This document shows, piece by piece, positions 10,931-23,327 of a stretch of DNA of 64,000 nucleotides. How positions within the stretch are numbered: the first letter of the stretch is position 1; the number at the start of each line of letters is the position of its first letter. The position numbers and the translations under genes are program-made. Origin of the DNA: Tethya wilhelma (lineage: Eukaryota; Porifera; Demospongiae; Tethyida; Tethyidae); contig CAXIPT010000003.1 in NCBI GenBank assembly GCA_964030475.1, positions 7,888,453 through 7,952,452 of the forward strand. Reading direction: 5' to 3'. The notes beneath the pieces are model-generated. The model had not been told where the DNA came from and did not search any database. It saw nothing but the letters and a program-made list of their open reading frames with translations.

Positions 10931-13900
10931 TTAATAATTGTTCACTCGTGGAAATTGAGGTAAGACCTGTGTGTAGTATCCAATAATCTGGGCACCAGGG
11001 ATGTTAATTATCATTCCATTGGCAGTTCGGTCTGCAGTTACACTTTGTTTTTGTTTCCCAATGCCAATCGATGCTGCCAATGAGAACATATCGTAGCTAC
11101 CAGAAAAAGATGCTCCAACCATCATCTGCATTGCATGGCTAACACTACTTGAATCTAATCCAGAGAACTGCAGTTTAATATCTCTACCGAGAACAAAACT
11201 AGTAACATACTCAGGCAACAAATAAAGGTTACCATCAGCTCCAACACCATTGACTGCATCGCGAAACATTTCTTCATTCAAAGATAATCCAGGGGACACA
11301 TATGTCTTTTTTTGCTCTTCTTCATTGTGCTGAACCTATGTACACAGTGGAGAGAAATAATCATAGTCTTGAGTATTCACTTTATATAATATAGGGATAA
11401 GGTAAGGAGTATGATGTTGTTACATGTATATGTAATAAGCAACTCACAAAATATAAGGTCGGATCTTCAAAAATACTAGGTTTGAACCAAGGTCGCTTTA
11501 TAGTCACACGAAGCAATTCTCCCGAAACTTTCAAACTGGCACTGTTTACTGCTTGTTTTAAATCAACTTTGCTTTTACCATAGTTGACAGATGCTTGACC
11601 ACCAAACCCACCAGAAATCCCTACTCCTAAGCCAACAGCAGCGTTCAGTGATGTAGAATCCATGTTTGTATTAATATGAGATGAATCAGAATCATATTCA
11701 AACTGTTCCCATTCATCATCTAGGTTCTGCTCTGTTTCATTCAAGATTTTATTGAGGTCATGGAATTCTCGTGAATCAGCAATATCGCCAAGATATGGAA
11801 CTGTATTATTTAGCATTTCATTAATATCATTTAGTTGGTTATCGATTGCTTTGATGCGCATCCCAAGAAAACTGTTGTATCGTTCGTTTGAATTAAGAAG
11901 AAATGAAGCACTAAAGTACTCCGACTGTAGTTGAGCATGTTGAAAACTAGCATCCACAGCACCTTCTGTTGCACCCTTCATACTACTACAAGAATCACCA
12001 CTTGAATTATCCTGATTGACACAATCTAGCCTGGCTTTCATGGCTGCGGTAGTTTTATTTTTTTGGTCTGATTGAGCCGTATCCACTTTCTTCTTTAAGT
12101 TGTCAAGGGCCGCTTGACTTTGACTACCATCTTGATTTTTCTTATTAAATTGTATCATACTTTCAAGGGCATATTTTTCACTCTCTAACATGCTCTTCTG
12201 TGCCAATAACATGTCTCGACTTGGACCTTTAATTCTACAGAGGAAAATATCGAAATTGAAACGGAATACATTTACTACAACATCAATAATAACAGATGTT
12301 TTCATAGTGGCAGGTGTAGTATTGTCAGAAAGTGTTTAGCAACCTAAACTGCTGTAAGTTGTTTTTTCTTAATGCATGAATTGTCGAAAAGGTTTCAACT
12401 TTTGTTTACTACCATATAAAATGGAAACGAGTACCAATGAACTATATGCTAGTTGCCACTCAATGTAGCCATATATGGAGAGTCTGATAAATGGGTTTGG
12501 TGTCACTTAAATCATCGTAATCTTTATGATGGGGTTGAATCAAAGTTAATCTTCTCCTTTGTGTTGATAGTCATTTTCTATAAGTTTTCCAGACAAAATG
12601 CTCAATCTAAGATGTTACTAAAGTTATTAATTATTGCTTCAAACATGAAATTATATGTACACATCCTACACATCACTTATTTGGGTAGGAAAAAAAACAT
12701 AGACAATAATCGTACCACCTGCTGTTCTCTTCTACCTATGATTTTTAAATAGCTCAGTGGCAACTAGAATTGGAAAGATCTGGGTAACAGTTAATTTGAA
12801 TCTCAGCAAGATTACAACATTTTTTGATAATGATTTTTATGTCCCAACATGCACACATCCATTAGTTTTGCTGTTCACCTTGTTGGGGTTTTTTATTCAT
12901 CATGTTGAAACTAAAAGTGCATCAATATTAAGTTTTTCCATATTCCACTACTATACTATTTATTCCCTTTAGAAATAACCATAAAAGTTTGGGTCCTAGT
13001 CCTACCTACACTTTGAGCAAAAATAAGTAATAATAATAGCAGAGTACCGTCATAATATTATCATTTCAAAGTTTTGCATGCTCCTACAGAATGCAATGGA
13101 AAAGGTCCCAGTTTCAAAGGACTTTCTTGGCTGCAATACAAAGTATGCTGATACAATTATACCTTGTCTGAATGCTATTAATTTGGCCATATACCCGTTC
13201 CTTGCAGTCATTGCATTAACTACTACTATAGACACTAGTCAACTACCAAACCAGATCTTAAAATCTACATTTAACAATGCAAATAGATTACCTGTTCAGT
13301 ACTGTTACCAGCACACATATATTCTTCTCAACACAACAAAGTTTGGTATACTTAAACATGACTACCTATAAGTCTTTATGATCTAATTGACAAGCACTGA
13401 CAATGGATGAGCACTTCTTATTAGCTTGATTAAAAGAAAGAACTTACTTTGGCCGTAAATATTCATACCAGTTGCTTGGTTCAAAACTCACAGGATAAAT
13501 AGTCCGTGTACGATCTAATGATTGCACTCCAGATGAACGTAAGGCCATTTTGGCATCCTCAACTTCAACACCAGCAGAAGATATATCAACATATGCTTTG
13601 TATAGTTCAACCATTTCTTTCTGGCCAAACACTAGCCACTCTGTGTAAGCTGCTTCCACTCTGCTGTTTAGGGCTGGATAATGCCGCTGAAACCAAAGTT
13701 CATAATCTATTGATCCTCTAGTGCGTCTCGCTTCATCAATCTGATCTTCCATTTCAAGACGGCGCTGAGAATATTGGTCCTGGTAATAACTATACACTGA
13801 TAGGCGAGTCATGTTTCTGGTTAGGTCTTTTGGATCTGGCACATGAGCTGTAAGAAAGTTGTATGCTTCATTATATCTTGATTGTGCAGCTTGTGATGTC

Positions 13901-14367
13901 TTCTTAACATCTAAGACCTCCATCTGTGAAACAATAGTATGATAGACATTGGCCATGCTTTTTCCAGTTGTCCCTCCATTGAATGGATCTCCACCAACCA
14001 TCACATCAGCAATATCAAACCAGTTTTCCATTACAAATGGTGGAACTAATGTTTCAGGAGTAGAGCTATTCTTCCTAAGAAGACTTTCTTCATACTCCTG
14101 TCCAGGGAAATAATCAAGATAATTTAGTACTTTGCCTGGTGACATTAACACAAATCGGTTAGATACTTTTCCATTGGAGAGTGGAGAATTTGGAAACACA
14201 ACACTTCGTAAGGTAATGTAGAGGTCCGTAAGAATCTTGACTGAGTTGGCGACCGCATCTTTACGCATATCTTCCGAGCTCTCGGCAGAACATTCATTGC
14301 CAACAAATAGGATCAAAAAAAACATCCAAAACGTCCAACACCAATTGAAACGTGTGTCAACCGTCAT
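10931..14367 (-). CDS. Large secreted protein B, unrecognised family (703 aa)
   Basis: Exons on the minus strand are 14367-13448, 12234-11448 and 11335-10931 (2112 nt, in frame; intron phases 2 and 0). It starts with a signal peptide (FWMFFLILFVGNECSA). Conserved blocks shared with D are: PGKVLNYLDYFPG; VMENWFDIAD; LEMEDQID with DYELWFQRHYPALN (helical); SLDRTRTIYPVSFEP just before the first intron; then a coiled-coil stretch, a Gly-rich segment (LNAAVGLGVGISGGFGG), LLRVTIKRPWFKPSIFEDP before intron 2, LPEYVTSFVLGRDIKLQFSG, and C-terminal IPGAQIIGYYTQVLPQFP. There are several N-glycosylation sequons and no transmembrane anchor. It is probably extracellular. I do not recognise the family and assign no activity. 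Its start is 190 bp from the divergent sushi gene C. Confidence 0.85.
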
Positions 14368-14556
14368 GGGTACTTTATCTCACCAGGAGCAGAGCTCAAA
14401 ATAATACTGAACTAAAGACTAGTCTACTCACCCCACTTGAATTTCAAGTTTAGTTCTAAGAGAACTAAACTATGTTTCGCGCATGAAAACGCGCGGACTT
14501 TATGCGTCACGTCGATCGAGATATTTACTGCGGGTCTAGGTTAGCGCACAATTATA
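14368..14556. promoter_or_regulatory. Bidirectional promoter between B and C
   Basis: Only 189 bp separate the two opposite start codons, so the genes must share regulatory DNA. A perfect inverted repeat, AGTTTAGTTCT / AGAACTAAACT (14447-14457 and 14461-14471, 3-nt spacer), lies mid-region. It is followed by a CpG-rich stretch (GCGCATGAAAACGCGCGG). The palindrome could be a dimeric factor site or a transposon footprint. Confidence 0.55.
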
Positions 14557-17500
14557 ATGTTCAAAATGTTGATCAAATGTTTTGTGGTGATTCTGGCAAC
14601 TGCTGGAGTTTTAGGAAGATATGAGTCAGCTGGATGTTCAGATGATGGTTGCGGTATTCCTTGCTACCTCAGGCCGGCTGAAGATGAATGTCACTACACG
14701 GAACAAGGGACTGCTTGCGACGGAGTAGGAGCTTCTGACCTTGAGCAGCAATTATGGTTGTTGAACAATTCCCTCGTCAGACTCAGTGAGAAGCTGATAC
14801 AAAAAGGAGTCAGTAAGTAAAATAATACATACTGCTAAATATATAGCAGTGTGGTCTGATCGAACTCACACAAGTATCATGTGTGGTGTCATTCTATGGA
14901 TCATTTACTTGCTATAAATGATCAACAGTGTGCTTTATTTCAGGCCAAGTAGTTAATTTCTGCCACTGGTATTTGGTAAAATGGCTCTACGTCTACATAA
15001 TTTGTTATTTCGATGCCGTGTGTGGAGGTACCACACACGAGTGTCAATTAGTGCATGCAGTAACCATGACCTAGCTGCGAATAGATTTGGTCACATGACC
15101 CTACCATGCTGGGTCAGTAAAGCATTGAATAAGAATCATACCTCCTCTGATTTTGATGTTAATGTATAACTAATTTATGCTAGCTTCTCATGTGTGAGAC
15201 ACTGAGACACACTTACTGGTTGGTAAAAAGTGTATTCTCTGTGCTTTTCCATAGAAAAATCTAAAGTTTTTGAAAGACAATAGCTTTCCAAAATTAATTT
15301 TGGAGGAAAAATTTAAAACGGATGTGTCTCATAGTAGCACTGTTAGTTAATTGAATAAGCATTCTCACCGAAATTATGTATAGCAAATGTATTGTCAACT
15401 TCCTATTGAAGAGTGATCAAATACATCCTGTCTTGATTGGTGTATTTGTGTGGTTTTCTCCTTCAAATGCTGGAGAAAGTCGCTACTAGATTTTTGCATA
15501 AATTTGATACTTTATAGCAAATGCATAAGAAGACTTTGCCAACTATTTGATGAGCTTCACATATGTGATAAGCTAGCACAGATTACCAAACTGCATGCAA
15601 GGTCTAAAACTCACATACATGAGTTAGAAGAACAAAAATGGCACTATTGTGGCTTACCACTAGCGCTCTCTAGGAGTGCTGCAGAATGTTTCTGTATGTA
15701 CGCATTTCCTAACTGACTTACTTGAAGAAGATTTCCAGAGAACCAGAATGTGTTGAGTCAACTTTGACTGCATAAAGTAAGTTCTTTTCATGGGTACTAC
15801 GTACACATTCCTTGATACTTGTTTCCATCTAAAATAGGCGTAAACTAAAACTAGAAAGCTTTGAAATTCCGAGTATAAATTCATTTACTACAATGACCAT
15901 CTTCTGTAGATAGAGTTCAAATCTATTCATGTGGCATTATTATGCGCATGTTCATTAGACTACTCTAGCATAACACTAGACTTAGTGCATGTAGCTGCTA
16001 CTCCAGCTATTTATAGAAACTAACAAGTCTCTCAATGGTCTCTAGTAAATATTTTGTAAAAATAATGAGTGTAGGAATGGGCAGTGCTGTAAAAGTATTG
16101 GAACAAAGCCTGTCTTAATTTTGGCACACGATTACTTCATTTTTATTCCCAACTCTTGGCTGGCAATCGATCTAATCTGAGTTTCATATCTTCTATATTT
16201 TACTTATGATTGTAAGCAAACTGATTGGTAGGAATTTGAACCACTAGTAATACAATAATAAGCTATTATGCAGATCATCGTTTGAACTATTTACGACACT
16301 GAGGATACAAAATATTGTTGAGGAATCAAAATGAAGTAGTCATGTGCTGAAATTAAGACATGCCTTGTTCCAACACTTTTTACAGCACTGTCCATTCCTA
16401 CACTCATTATTTTTGCAAAATTTTTACTACTAAGTCTGTATAATTATAGCTCAATGCATGCAGTTAGTCAAACGATGATAGGGAATATCTACACCTTGCA
16501 CTATAAATGCAAATAATTATTGTAATCTTAGTACCGTTATTGTAGTAATTCTGCTTTGCCTACAGCAGCCTCGAGTTGCTGGGTATTGGATGGAATCACC
16601 GGAATCACCATTGTTTTCCAACCAGTCCAGCACATGCATGCAGTCATGATAGCAGTGCATGGTTAAGAGCCTGAGCTGAATCCTTCCTTATGTAGCAGAA
16701 ATATATTGTATGACATGTGTGTGATGGTCCTGTGGGCAGTAAGTAGGTTTATCATCTGGGACTATTGTAAAATCATATATAACCTTATAATTTATTATTG
16801 AGTCCTAAAGTGGCTAGCCCTATAGCCCTATTTATGCTTGCATGCCACTTGCTAAAAACAGGAAATTGAACTGTTAATAATATTATAATATTCCTATAGA
16901 TGTTTCTTATAGATTGTTTGATTATATTTATTTTTCCCGTGATAACTTGAGCACACAGTAGTAGATAGAATCCAGTGTCTTACCACTGAAAATGTTGGTC
17001 GTAGTTAATGACATGGATGACCATAAAGCTAAATTTTGTATGAGTCATACAATGGGGTTAGTCCAGAGTGTAATGGTGACTGTTTTTTTTTTGTTGTTGT
17101 TGTTTTTTTTTCGAAGTCCCAGCAGGTGGAACATGTCAGCCATTGCCATACATTGAAAATGGTGGTGTTCTTTATAGTGATCTGTTAATCACTCCTGGGG
17201 TGATTGGAAGATATGTGTGTGAAGAAGGATATCGTTTACATGGACATAGCAAGTATGAATGTGCTACTAATGGAATATGGCTAGGAAATGATACTTCAGA
17301 GATGCCAGTTTGTCAAAGTTAGTCTGTTACTGAATAAAATTTTATTCTGGCAAGCTTTAGCACAAATAAAGACAAATGTTCTGTAATAATGGAAATGCCG
17401 AATGACCAGTTACTCCATCTCTAATATGACTTAATCATTGCTGGCTGTAAAGTTTAACATGTATAATATGCATACTATAATGGAATGGATTGGTTTTGCA

Positions 17501-18556
17501 TTCATAATTGTACTAGGTTCACTAGTGGTTTGTGATCCTCTTGTTGCTATTCCATATGGGCATGTCAAATATGAAACTACTGATTCCAGACAAGTACAAC
17601 CTGGTGATATAGTTACATACAGCTGTGATCCACCTTACACATTGGATGGAGTTGATTACAGAATTTGCATTAAGAATGGTACTTGGAGTGCAAAAGAGCC
17701 CAGATGTATTGGTAAGTTAAGTGATTATTGTATGCACTCAATGACATGTAGAGTGTCTGGTTACAACAATATTAAGGTATTATGCAAGCTAACAATAACT
17801 TTTTCACATGCTGCATTGGAGTTGATGTTTTTATCTTTCTAACATGGAAGTTGGGAGTACTGTAACAATGCTAGATTATAGTATGGGCTGTTTTGTCCAT
17901 TATTACATTGTGATATTGTTTGTTGAAGGACAATTGAATCTATATTTATACTAAGCATGCATGTGATAATAATGGTGCCTATATTGAACAATATATCCAT
18001 TGTGAGATATCGATCATTATGTCTGGTGTTCTTTCCCATATATGCCAACTTTTATTATCTGATTTTACTACGTACAGCACCAGATACAAGACAAAGCAAC
18101 CAGTCTGGTGACAATGGTATAGTACCATAAACTACTTACAATAATTATGTAGTGCTTGCATCTGACTATTACAGAGATATTATTGTGTACATTTATTTCC
18201 TCTTGTAGAAAAATCCAGTCGATCTGCTATTGTTGCTGGAGCTACAGTGGGGGTGGTGGTTGGTATCATTCTGACAGTGGTAATAATACTCATTGCTGTT
18301 AAAATACTCAAAAAGCACCGAAAATCAGTTGGAGGTACACCAGATGATTTACTTTGCCCATCATTCAGTATTAATGATTGTGCTACATCACTTTGTATCA
18401 GAATATCTTGTGCTTGGTAATGAACGAGAAGATACTGATGGAAACAGATCTAGAGATGAGAGAGATGTCTTAACAAAAGAGATCAAAAGGAAAAGCTTAC
18501 TGCCCAAGTCTGAGACAAATACTGGATCTCATGTTGAAAATGTGCATGCTAACTAG
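14557..18556 (+). CDS. Sushi-domain type I membrane protein C (320 aa)
   Basis: Exons 14557-14812, 17117-17317, 17526-17711, 18078-18116, 18209-18334 and 18402-18556 (963 nt, in frame, all phase-1 introns). Signal peptide (CFVVILATAGVLG), N-terminal cysteine module with CGIPCYLRPAEDECHY, two sushi domains, a short linker exon, a transmembrane helix (AIVAGATVGVVVGIILTVVI) and a charged tail starting EYLVLGNEREDTDGN. Exon count, phases and domain-to-exon mapping match gene A. The N-terminal module (PCYLRPA..ECHY...C) and the GVS at the exon 1 end are shared. Intron 1 has grown to 2.3 kb and carries a MITE (16043-16431). Divergent from B and convergent on D (212 bp). It is a presumed cell-surface receptor with an unknown ligand. 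Confidence 0.85.
15625..15850. repeat. Dispersed repeat R3 fragment
   Basis: 15625-15690 resembles 36711-36775 and, inverted, 47070-47105. 15733-15830 (ATTTCCAGAGAACCAGAATG...) resembles 47145-47225 in direct orientation. The family is unknown. It lies in intron 1 of gene C. Confidence 0.55.
16043..16431. repeat. MITE with ~105-bp terminal inverted repeats
   Basis: The left end TAGTAAATATTTTGTAAAAA... with GTGTAGGAATGGGCAGTGCT is inverted at the right end (CACTGTCCATTCCTACACTC...TTTTTACTACT). The same TIRs bound the larger element at 35001-36353. It lies in intron 1 of gene C. The core has no coding capacity. Confidence 0.8.
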
Positions 18557-18768
18557 TATATTAAAGTACAATTGAACAATGCCATGTCACAAGTGGTATC
18601 AATGCTGTAAACAAACAATAATCGTGTTGTTAGTACCGTGATTAAACTTTAGCTATTAAAAATTATCTTTGAACGAAGTTGGCACACAAGAACTATTATA
18701 GCTACTGTACAATTCACTTCATGCATACAAGCTATACTGTAACAATGGTTATTGCACACTTTGTATTG

Positions 18769-21191
18769 TTAATAATTAGCTGTAGTATCAGCTGGGAATA
18801 GTGGAACTACTTCAGTATAGTAACCAATCACTTGAGCACCAGGAATCTTAATCCTCATTCCATCAGCTGTTCTGTCCACACTCACATGTGATGTTTGTTT
18901 TCCTTTTGAGACTGACACACCAGCATGAAAGAAGAGAAATCCACCATGACCTTCATAGTGTGATTGCTCCTGCATCACATAGCTCACTGTTTTTGAATCA
19001 AGCCCTGAGAATTCCAGCTCAATATCACGAGCAAGCAAGAATGCAGTAGTGTATTCAGGAAGCTTATAGCGAACACTACTGTCCTGCGAGAGTCTTTCGT
19101 AGAAAGTACCTTCAGGCAATCTTCCAGGTGACACAAATGCATCTGTGTAGCCATCTGACTCTTTCTAATATGATAGACCCAAAAACTTATATAATGGATA
19201 CAGTATAAATAAATATACACATATACAGTCATAATAATTATACTCACATAGGTAAGGTTGGGGTCATCAAATATTTCAGGTTTGAACCAAGGTCTCTTTA
19301 TTGTAACACGGAGGAGCTCACCCTTTGCTTTCATCTGAGACTGAGCTAGCTGGTCATTATGGTAATCAGTGTCCTTACTGTGTGAATACGTTCCGCCACC
19401 ACTGAAGAAAAGTACATGAAAACCCATATTTGCTACGGTGGACTCCTGCGTTGCTTCAGACTCTTTGTTCTCATGGTATTGTTCCGAGTCAAACTCAAAT
19501 TGCATCCATTGATCATCCTTGTAAGCATCACTAATGTTTGCAACAGCAAGTGGTTCTGCATCCAGCAGTCCACCCAAATAAGGGCTGGTCTCTCCAAGAA
19601 GTGCATACAGCCTAGTTCGCTGTGCCTCAAGTATATTCCTTTGTTCAGTGAGCTTTGTTATGTATTCAGATCTTGATGTGTAAACATTTGCTTGATAATC
19701 CATAAAAATTTGGCTGTCAACTTCCATTGCAATAATTGCTTCTGTTTCATTGTTATGATACTCAAGACAAACTTTCTTTTTGTCAGTATCAGCAGCCATA
19801 CATTGATATTGAGAGGCCATGTATTGAGTAATGTTTTTGTTTAAGTTGGTTTGAGATCTGTTATATTTATCTTTCAATGCATTGGAGGTAATGGCTATTG
19901 CTGAAGTATCATCAAGGTTTTGAACTACACTTTTCATAGCATCAATAGCTTGTATTTTACTGCTAACTGTTCCAATCATTTGTAGCAACTGATCACGGCT
20001 GGGTCTTTGTAATCTGTGCACAGAATAATTATTATTAAGATAAATAACTATAAGTAATTATTGTTATTATGCCTGATGATTACTAATAATTATTACTTTA
20101 GCAATTCTATTACGAATCTGATTGACTACAATGTGGGTTATGCAGTAAAATTGAATATTGATGTAGTATATAACTCTTGCAGAAGTTATAAATGATACAT
20201 TTCAGCTTACTTTGGAAGTAAATACTTGTACCAATCAGATGGCTCAAAGCTAACAGGGTATATTGTACGTGTACGATCAAGTGATTGCACACCAGCTGCT
20301 CGTAATGCCATTCTTGCTTGTTCAATCAGCTGACCAGAGGATCCAGTGTCCATGTCTGCTAGATACAACTCTACCATTTCCTTCTGACCAAACACCATCC
20401 ATTTCGTATAAGCACTCTCAACTTTAGCATTTAATGAAGGATAGTGACGTTGGAACCAAAGTTCATAATCCAGTCCACCAAAGCTCATTCTCTTGTTTTC
20501 TATCTGATCTTCCATTTCTAGCTTACGATCATTGTATTGATCTCTATAACGTTCATATAATCCCAGACGTGTTGAATTTTTTTCTGGAGCCTCTGGATCA
20601 ATTAATTGTTCAACAAGAAAGTTAATGGCATGCTGATAGATACTAGTTAGCTTATCAGCAGTGTGGTCAAGTCCTTTAAATCGAATCTCATGCAAAATTG
20701 ATGCATAAGTGTATGCTAAGCTTTTCCCTGTTTCTTGTCCATTAAGAGGATTTGGACTAGGCATTGCATCAGCAAGATCAAACCATTTTTCCATTACATG
20801 TGGAGGTACAACACTCTCCTTTCGCTTAGTATTGTAATCCTAAACACAATTAAGCACAAAACATTGATAATTCATCGTACATGTAACATTTTCCCCTTTA
20901 CTTAGGACTTCATTTACTTACTTGCAAAAACTTGGTGTATTCAAGACCTGGATAGTAGTCAAAGTAGTTCAGGACTTTGCCAGGCATATTTAGGACAAAA
21001 CGGCTCTCGATCTTGGCATCTGGACGTAGTGGTTTTTCGGGGTAAGCAATGTTGCGAAGAGTGATGTAAAGTTGTGAAGTTCGCTCAAAAGCAGCCTTAC
21101 TTTCTTCGGTTGATTGGCCATTTAATGATTCTTTAGCACAGAATGCAATACAAATCAATGGCTGTAGGCAGGCCAACCAAAACAATCGCAT
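18769..21191 (-). CDS. Large secreted protein D, paralogue of B (686 aa)
   Basis: Minus-strand exons are 21191-20922, 20839-20211, 20013-19248 and 19164-18769 (2061 nt, in frame). Signal peptide (LFWLACLQPLICIAFCA). The same ordered blocks as B: MPGKVLNYFDYYPG, VMEKWFDLADAMP, LEMEDQIENKR with DYELWFQRHYPSLN, SLDRTRTIYPVSFEP, a coiled-coil region, LLRVTIKRPWFKPEIFDDP, LPEYTTAFLLARDIELEFSG and IPGAQVIGYYTEVVPLFP. The last two introns sit at the same places and phases (2, 0) as in B. The first intron (phase 0) is extra. The Gly-rich segment is shorter (GFHVLFFSGGGTYSHSKD). No membrane anchor. Function unknown. It is divergent from gene E by 177 bp. Confidence 0.85.
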
Positions 21192-21368
21192 TTTGGAAGA
21201 TTTTGGTCACTGCGTCCTCTTGGATTTGAGATGTTGATGTCGCAGCCTCTTGATTTGCTCGTTACGATCACGCATAAATACGCGTAGAAACTGTGTGGCA
21301 CCGGAAACTAGAATGTAGTCTACTACCAGAGATCACACAGAATTTCTTCCGCTACAACTGGGTTCAAG
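21192..21368. promoter_or_regulatory. Bidirectional promoter between D and E
   Basis: 177 bp between opposite start codons of two paralogous secreted-protein genes. It contains a short CpG-bearing stretch (CGTTACGATCACGCATAAAT, then ACGCGT). No common motif with the B/C promoter is obvious by eye. Confidence 0.5.
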
Positions 21369-23288
21369 ATGAAGCTGTGGTTCTGGAGTCTTGCAACTTT
21401 TTTTATCATATGTACAGTAGTACCATCTTTCGGACAATCTTCAGCAGAATGCCAGCAAAAGGCTGTGCTGAAAGATCTGTACCGTGGGTTACACTCAGCT
21501 ATAACAGAACAGTCTACTTGCGGTTCGCCTGGTGGAGATGACAGGGAATACGTTTCTTTATTGGCTGTGGGGATACCTTTGGAGTACAGCAAATTCAATC
21601 CAGGAAAACCAAATCGATATAGTCAACCAGGAACCTTGCCCCAGTTCGTGATTGAAAATGGTTTACCGTATGTAGACAAAGTTTTTCCAACAGGAGCCAG
21701 CAGGTCTGGTGTCAAGACTCAGCCTCAGACTGTAGTTTCAGACTCTGAGAAAGAGAATAATTTGCTGTCTGCACAATATGACTTCGTTTTATCCCACATG
21801 ATGATTTCACCAAGAAATTTTTCGAACCAAGATATTCTGAGGGCAAAATACTATCTCCAAGAACTTGTCCCTAACCCAGAACATATACTCATTAATAGAT
21901 CTCGACTTCCTCGTTACCTGTTGTATGACTATTACAGAAGTCAATACTTTGATGAAAAAGCAAGAAAAGATAGGGCAATAGCTGAAAAACGCTCAAATTC
22001 ATTGTCACAGGAAAGTTTTGAAAATTGGGGTCAGAAGGTTTTACCAGAGCTACAAAGTGATACTGAGTCAGCCTTTAACAAGTGGCAAATTTTTGGATAC
22101 AAAAGTGAAGTGGAGAAACAGATGCAATATTTTGACATTGATGTCTACGAAGACCAATTAACAAGTGCACGTGCATTGTTTAAATCAATGGAAAGGCCTT
22201 CCGAAAGAAACCCACATGATGTTGTACATCCATTTAAGCTCAAACCAGAGAAATGGTTCAATGTACTCAGGATTAAGTAAGTAATAATAATGATAATACT
22301 ACAGTGCTTACTTCTGACTGGATATTAAGTTTATTAATGAATGGATGAACCAAGATATGAATTTAATCCACTCAAAAGTAGTTTAGGACTACTTAACAGT
22401 TTGTCCCACTCCAACTTTCAGGGTATGGTCATCATCAGATTTGACGTTTTTATGGAATTCAAGCCTCAGACCTTAGCTGCTAGCTAATGCTTCTTAAGTT
22501 TCTCACCTAACCGAAACGGTATCAAAAAGTCAAAGAAATGCTCACTGAAAGTGATATATAGGTTTCTAGCCATCCAAAGTCCTGCATAAGATGGACCAAC
22601 TGATTATAAGTGCTTGGGTAAAGTTGCAGACCTTGGCCAGAAACTGTTAGCCATTTTCTCACCTAACCGATTTTTCATTGCTGCTCTATCAGAAGCCATA
22701 TCTCTGCACTAAAAGGTTGCCATGACCACATCTGTGGTTAGATTATAGTGTTATGGCCTATAATTATCATTGATCATCTAAGAGTTATTATAGTGTATAA
22801 CACAAAAAAACGACCTATTGTACTCTATAGACTGTATGCACTGTATGTCATGGTAAGTATGATATGAAAATGAAACAATGAAAACTTAATTTGTCGATCT
22901 TTGTTATAGTGATGTAAGCTCCAAATGTTTGTTGGACAACTGGGCATAGTAGTTTTCTTCCCCCTAGTTTATTGGCCACATTTACTTTCCACTAGCAGCT
23001 AGTCTTCAGTTTTTCACTGAACAGACACACACTCACGTACACAGACACCAAGGGTTACGAAGTAACTAGGTCATATACAAGTAATATTTTATTAGAATTA
23101 ACAATACCAACTGTGGTTTTGGTAAATCCACTCCTAAACTGAAAATGTTTAATTATCTTTCTACTAAAACAGTATTGTCCAAGTGTAAGGCTGCCCAGAG
23201 TATGGTAAAATAACAACAGTCCTTATCATACAAGGAATCATATGGTTGTCTATTAACACCATACTATTATAATAAATTATAGGGATTC

Positions 23289-23327
<39 letters not shown>

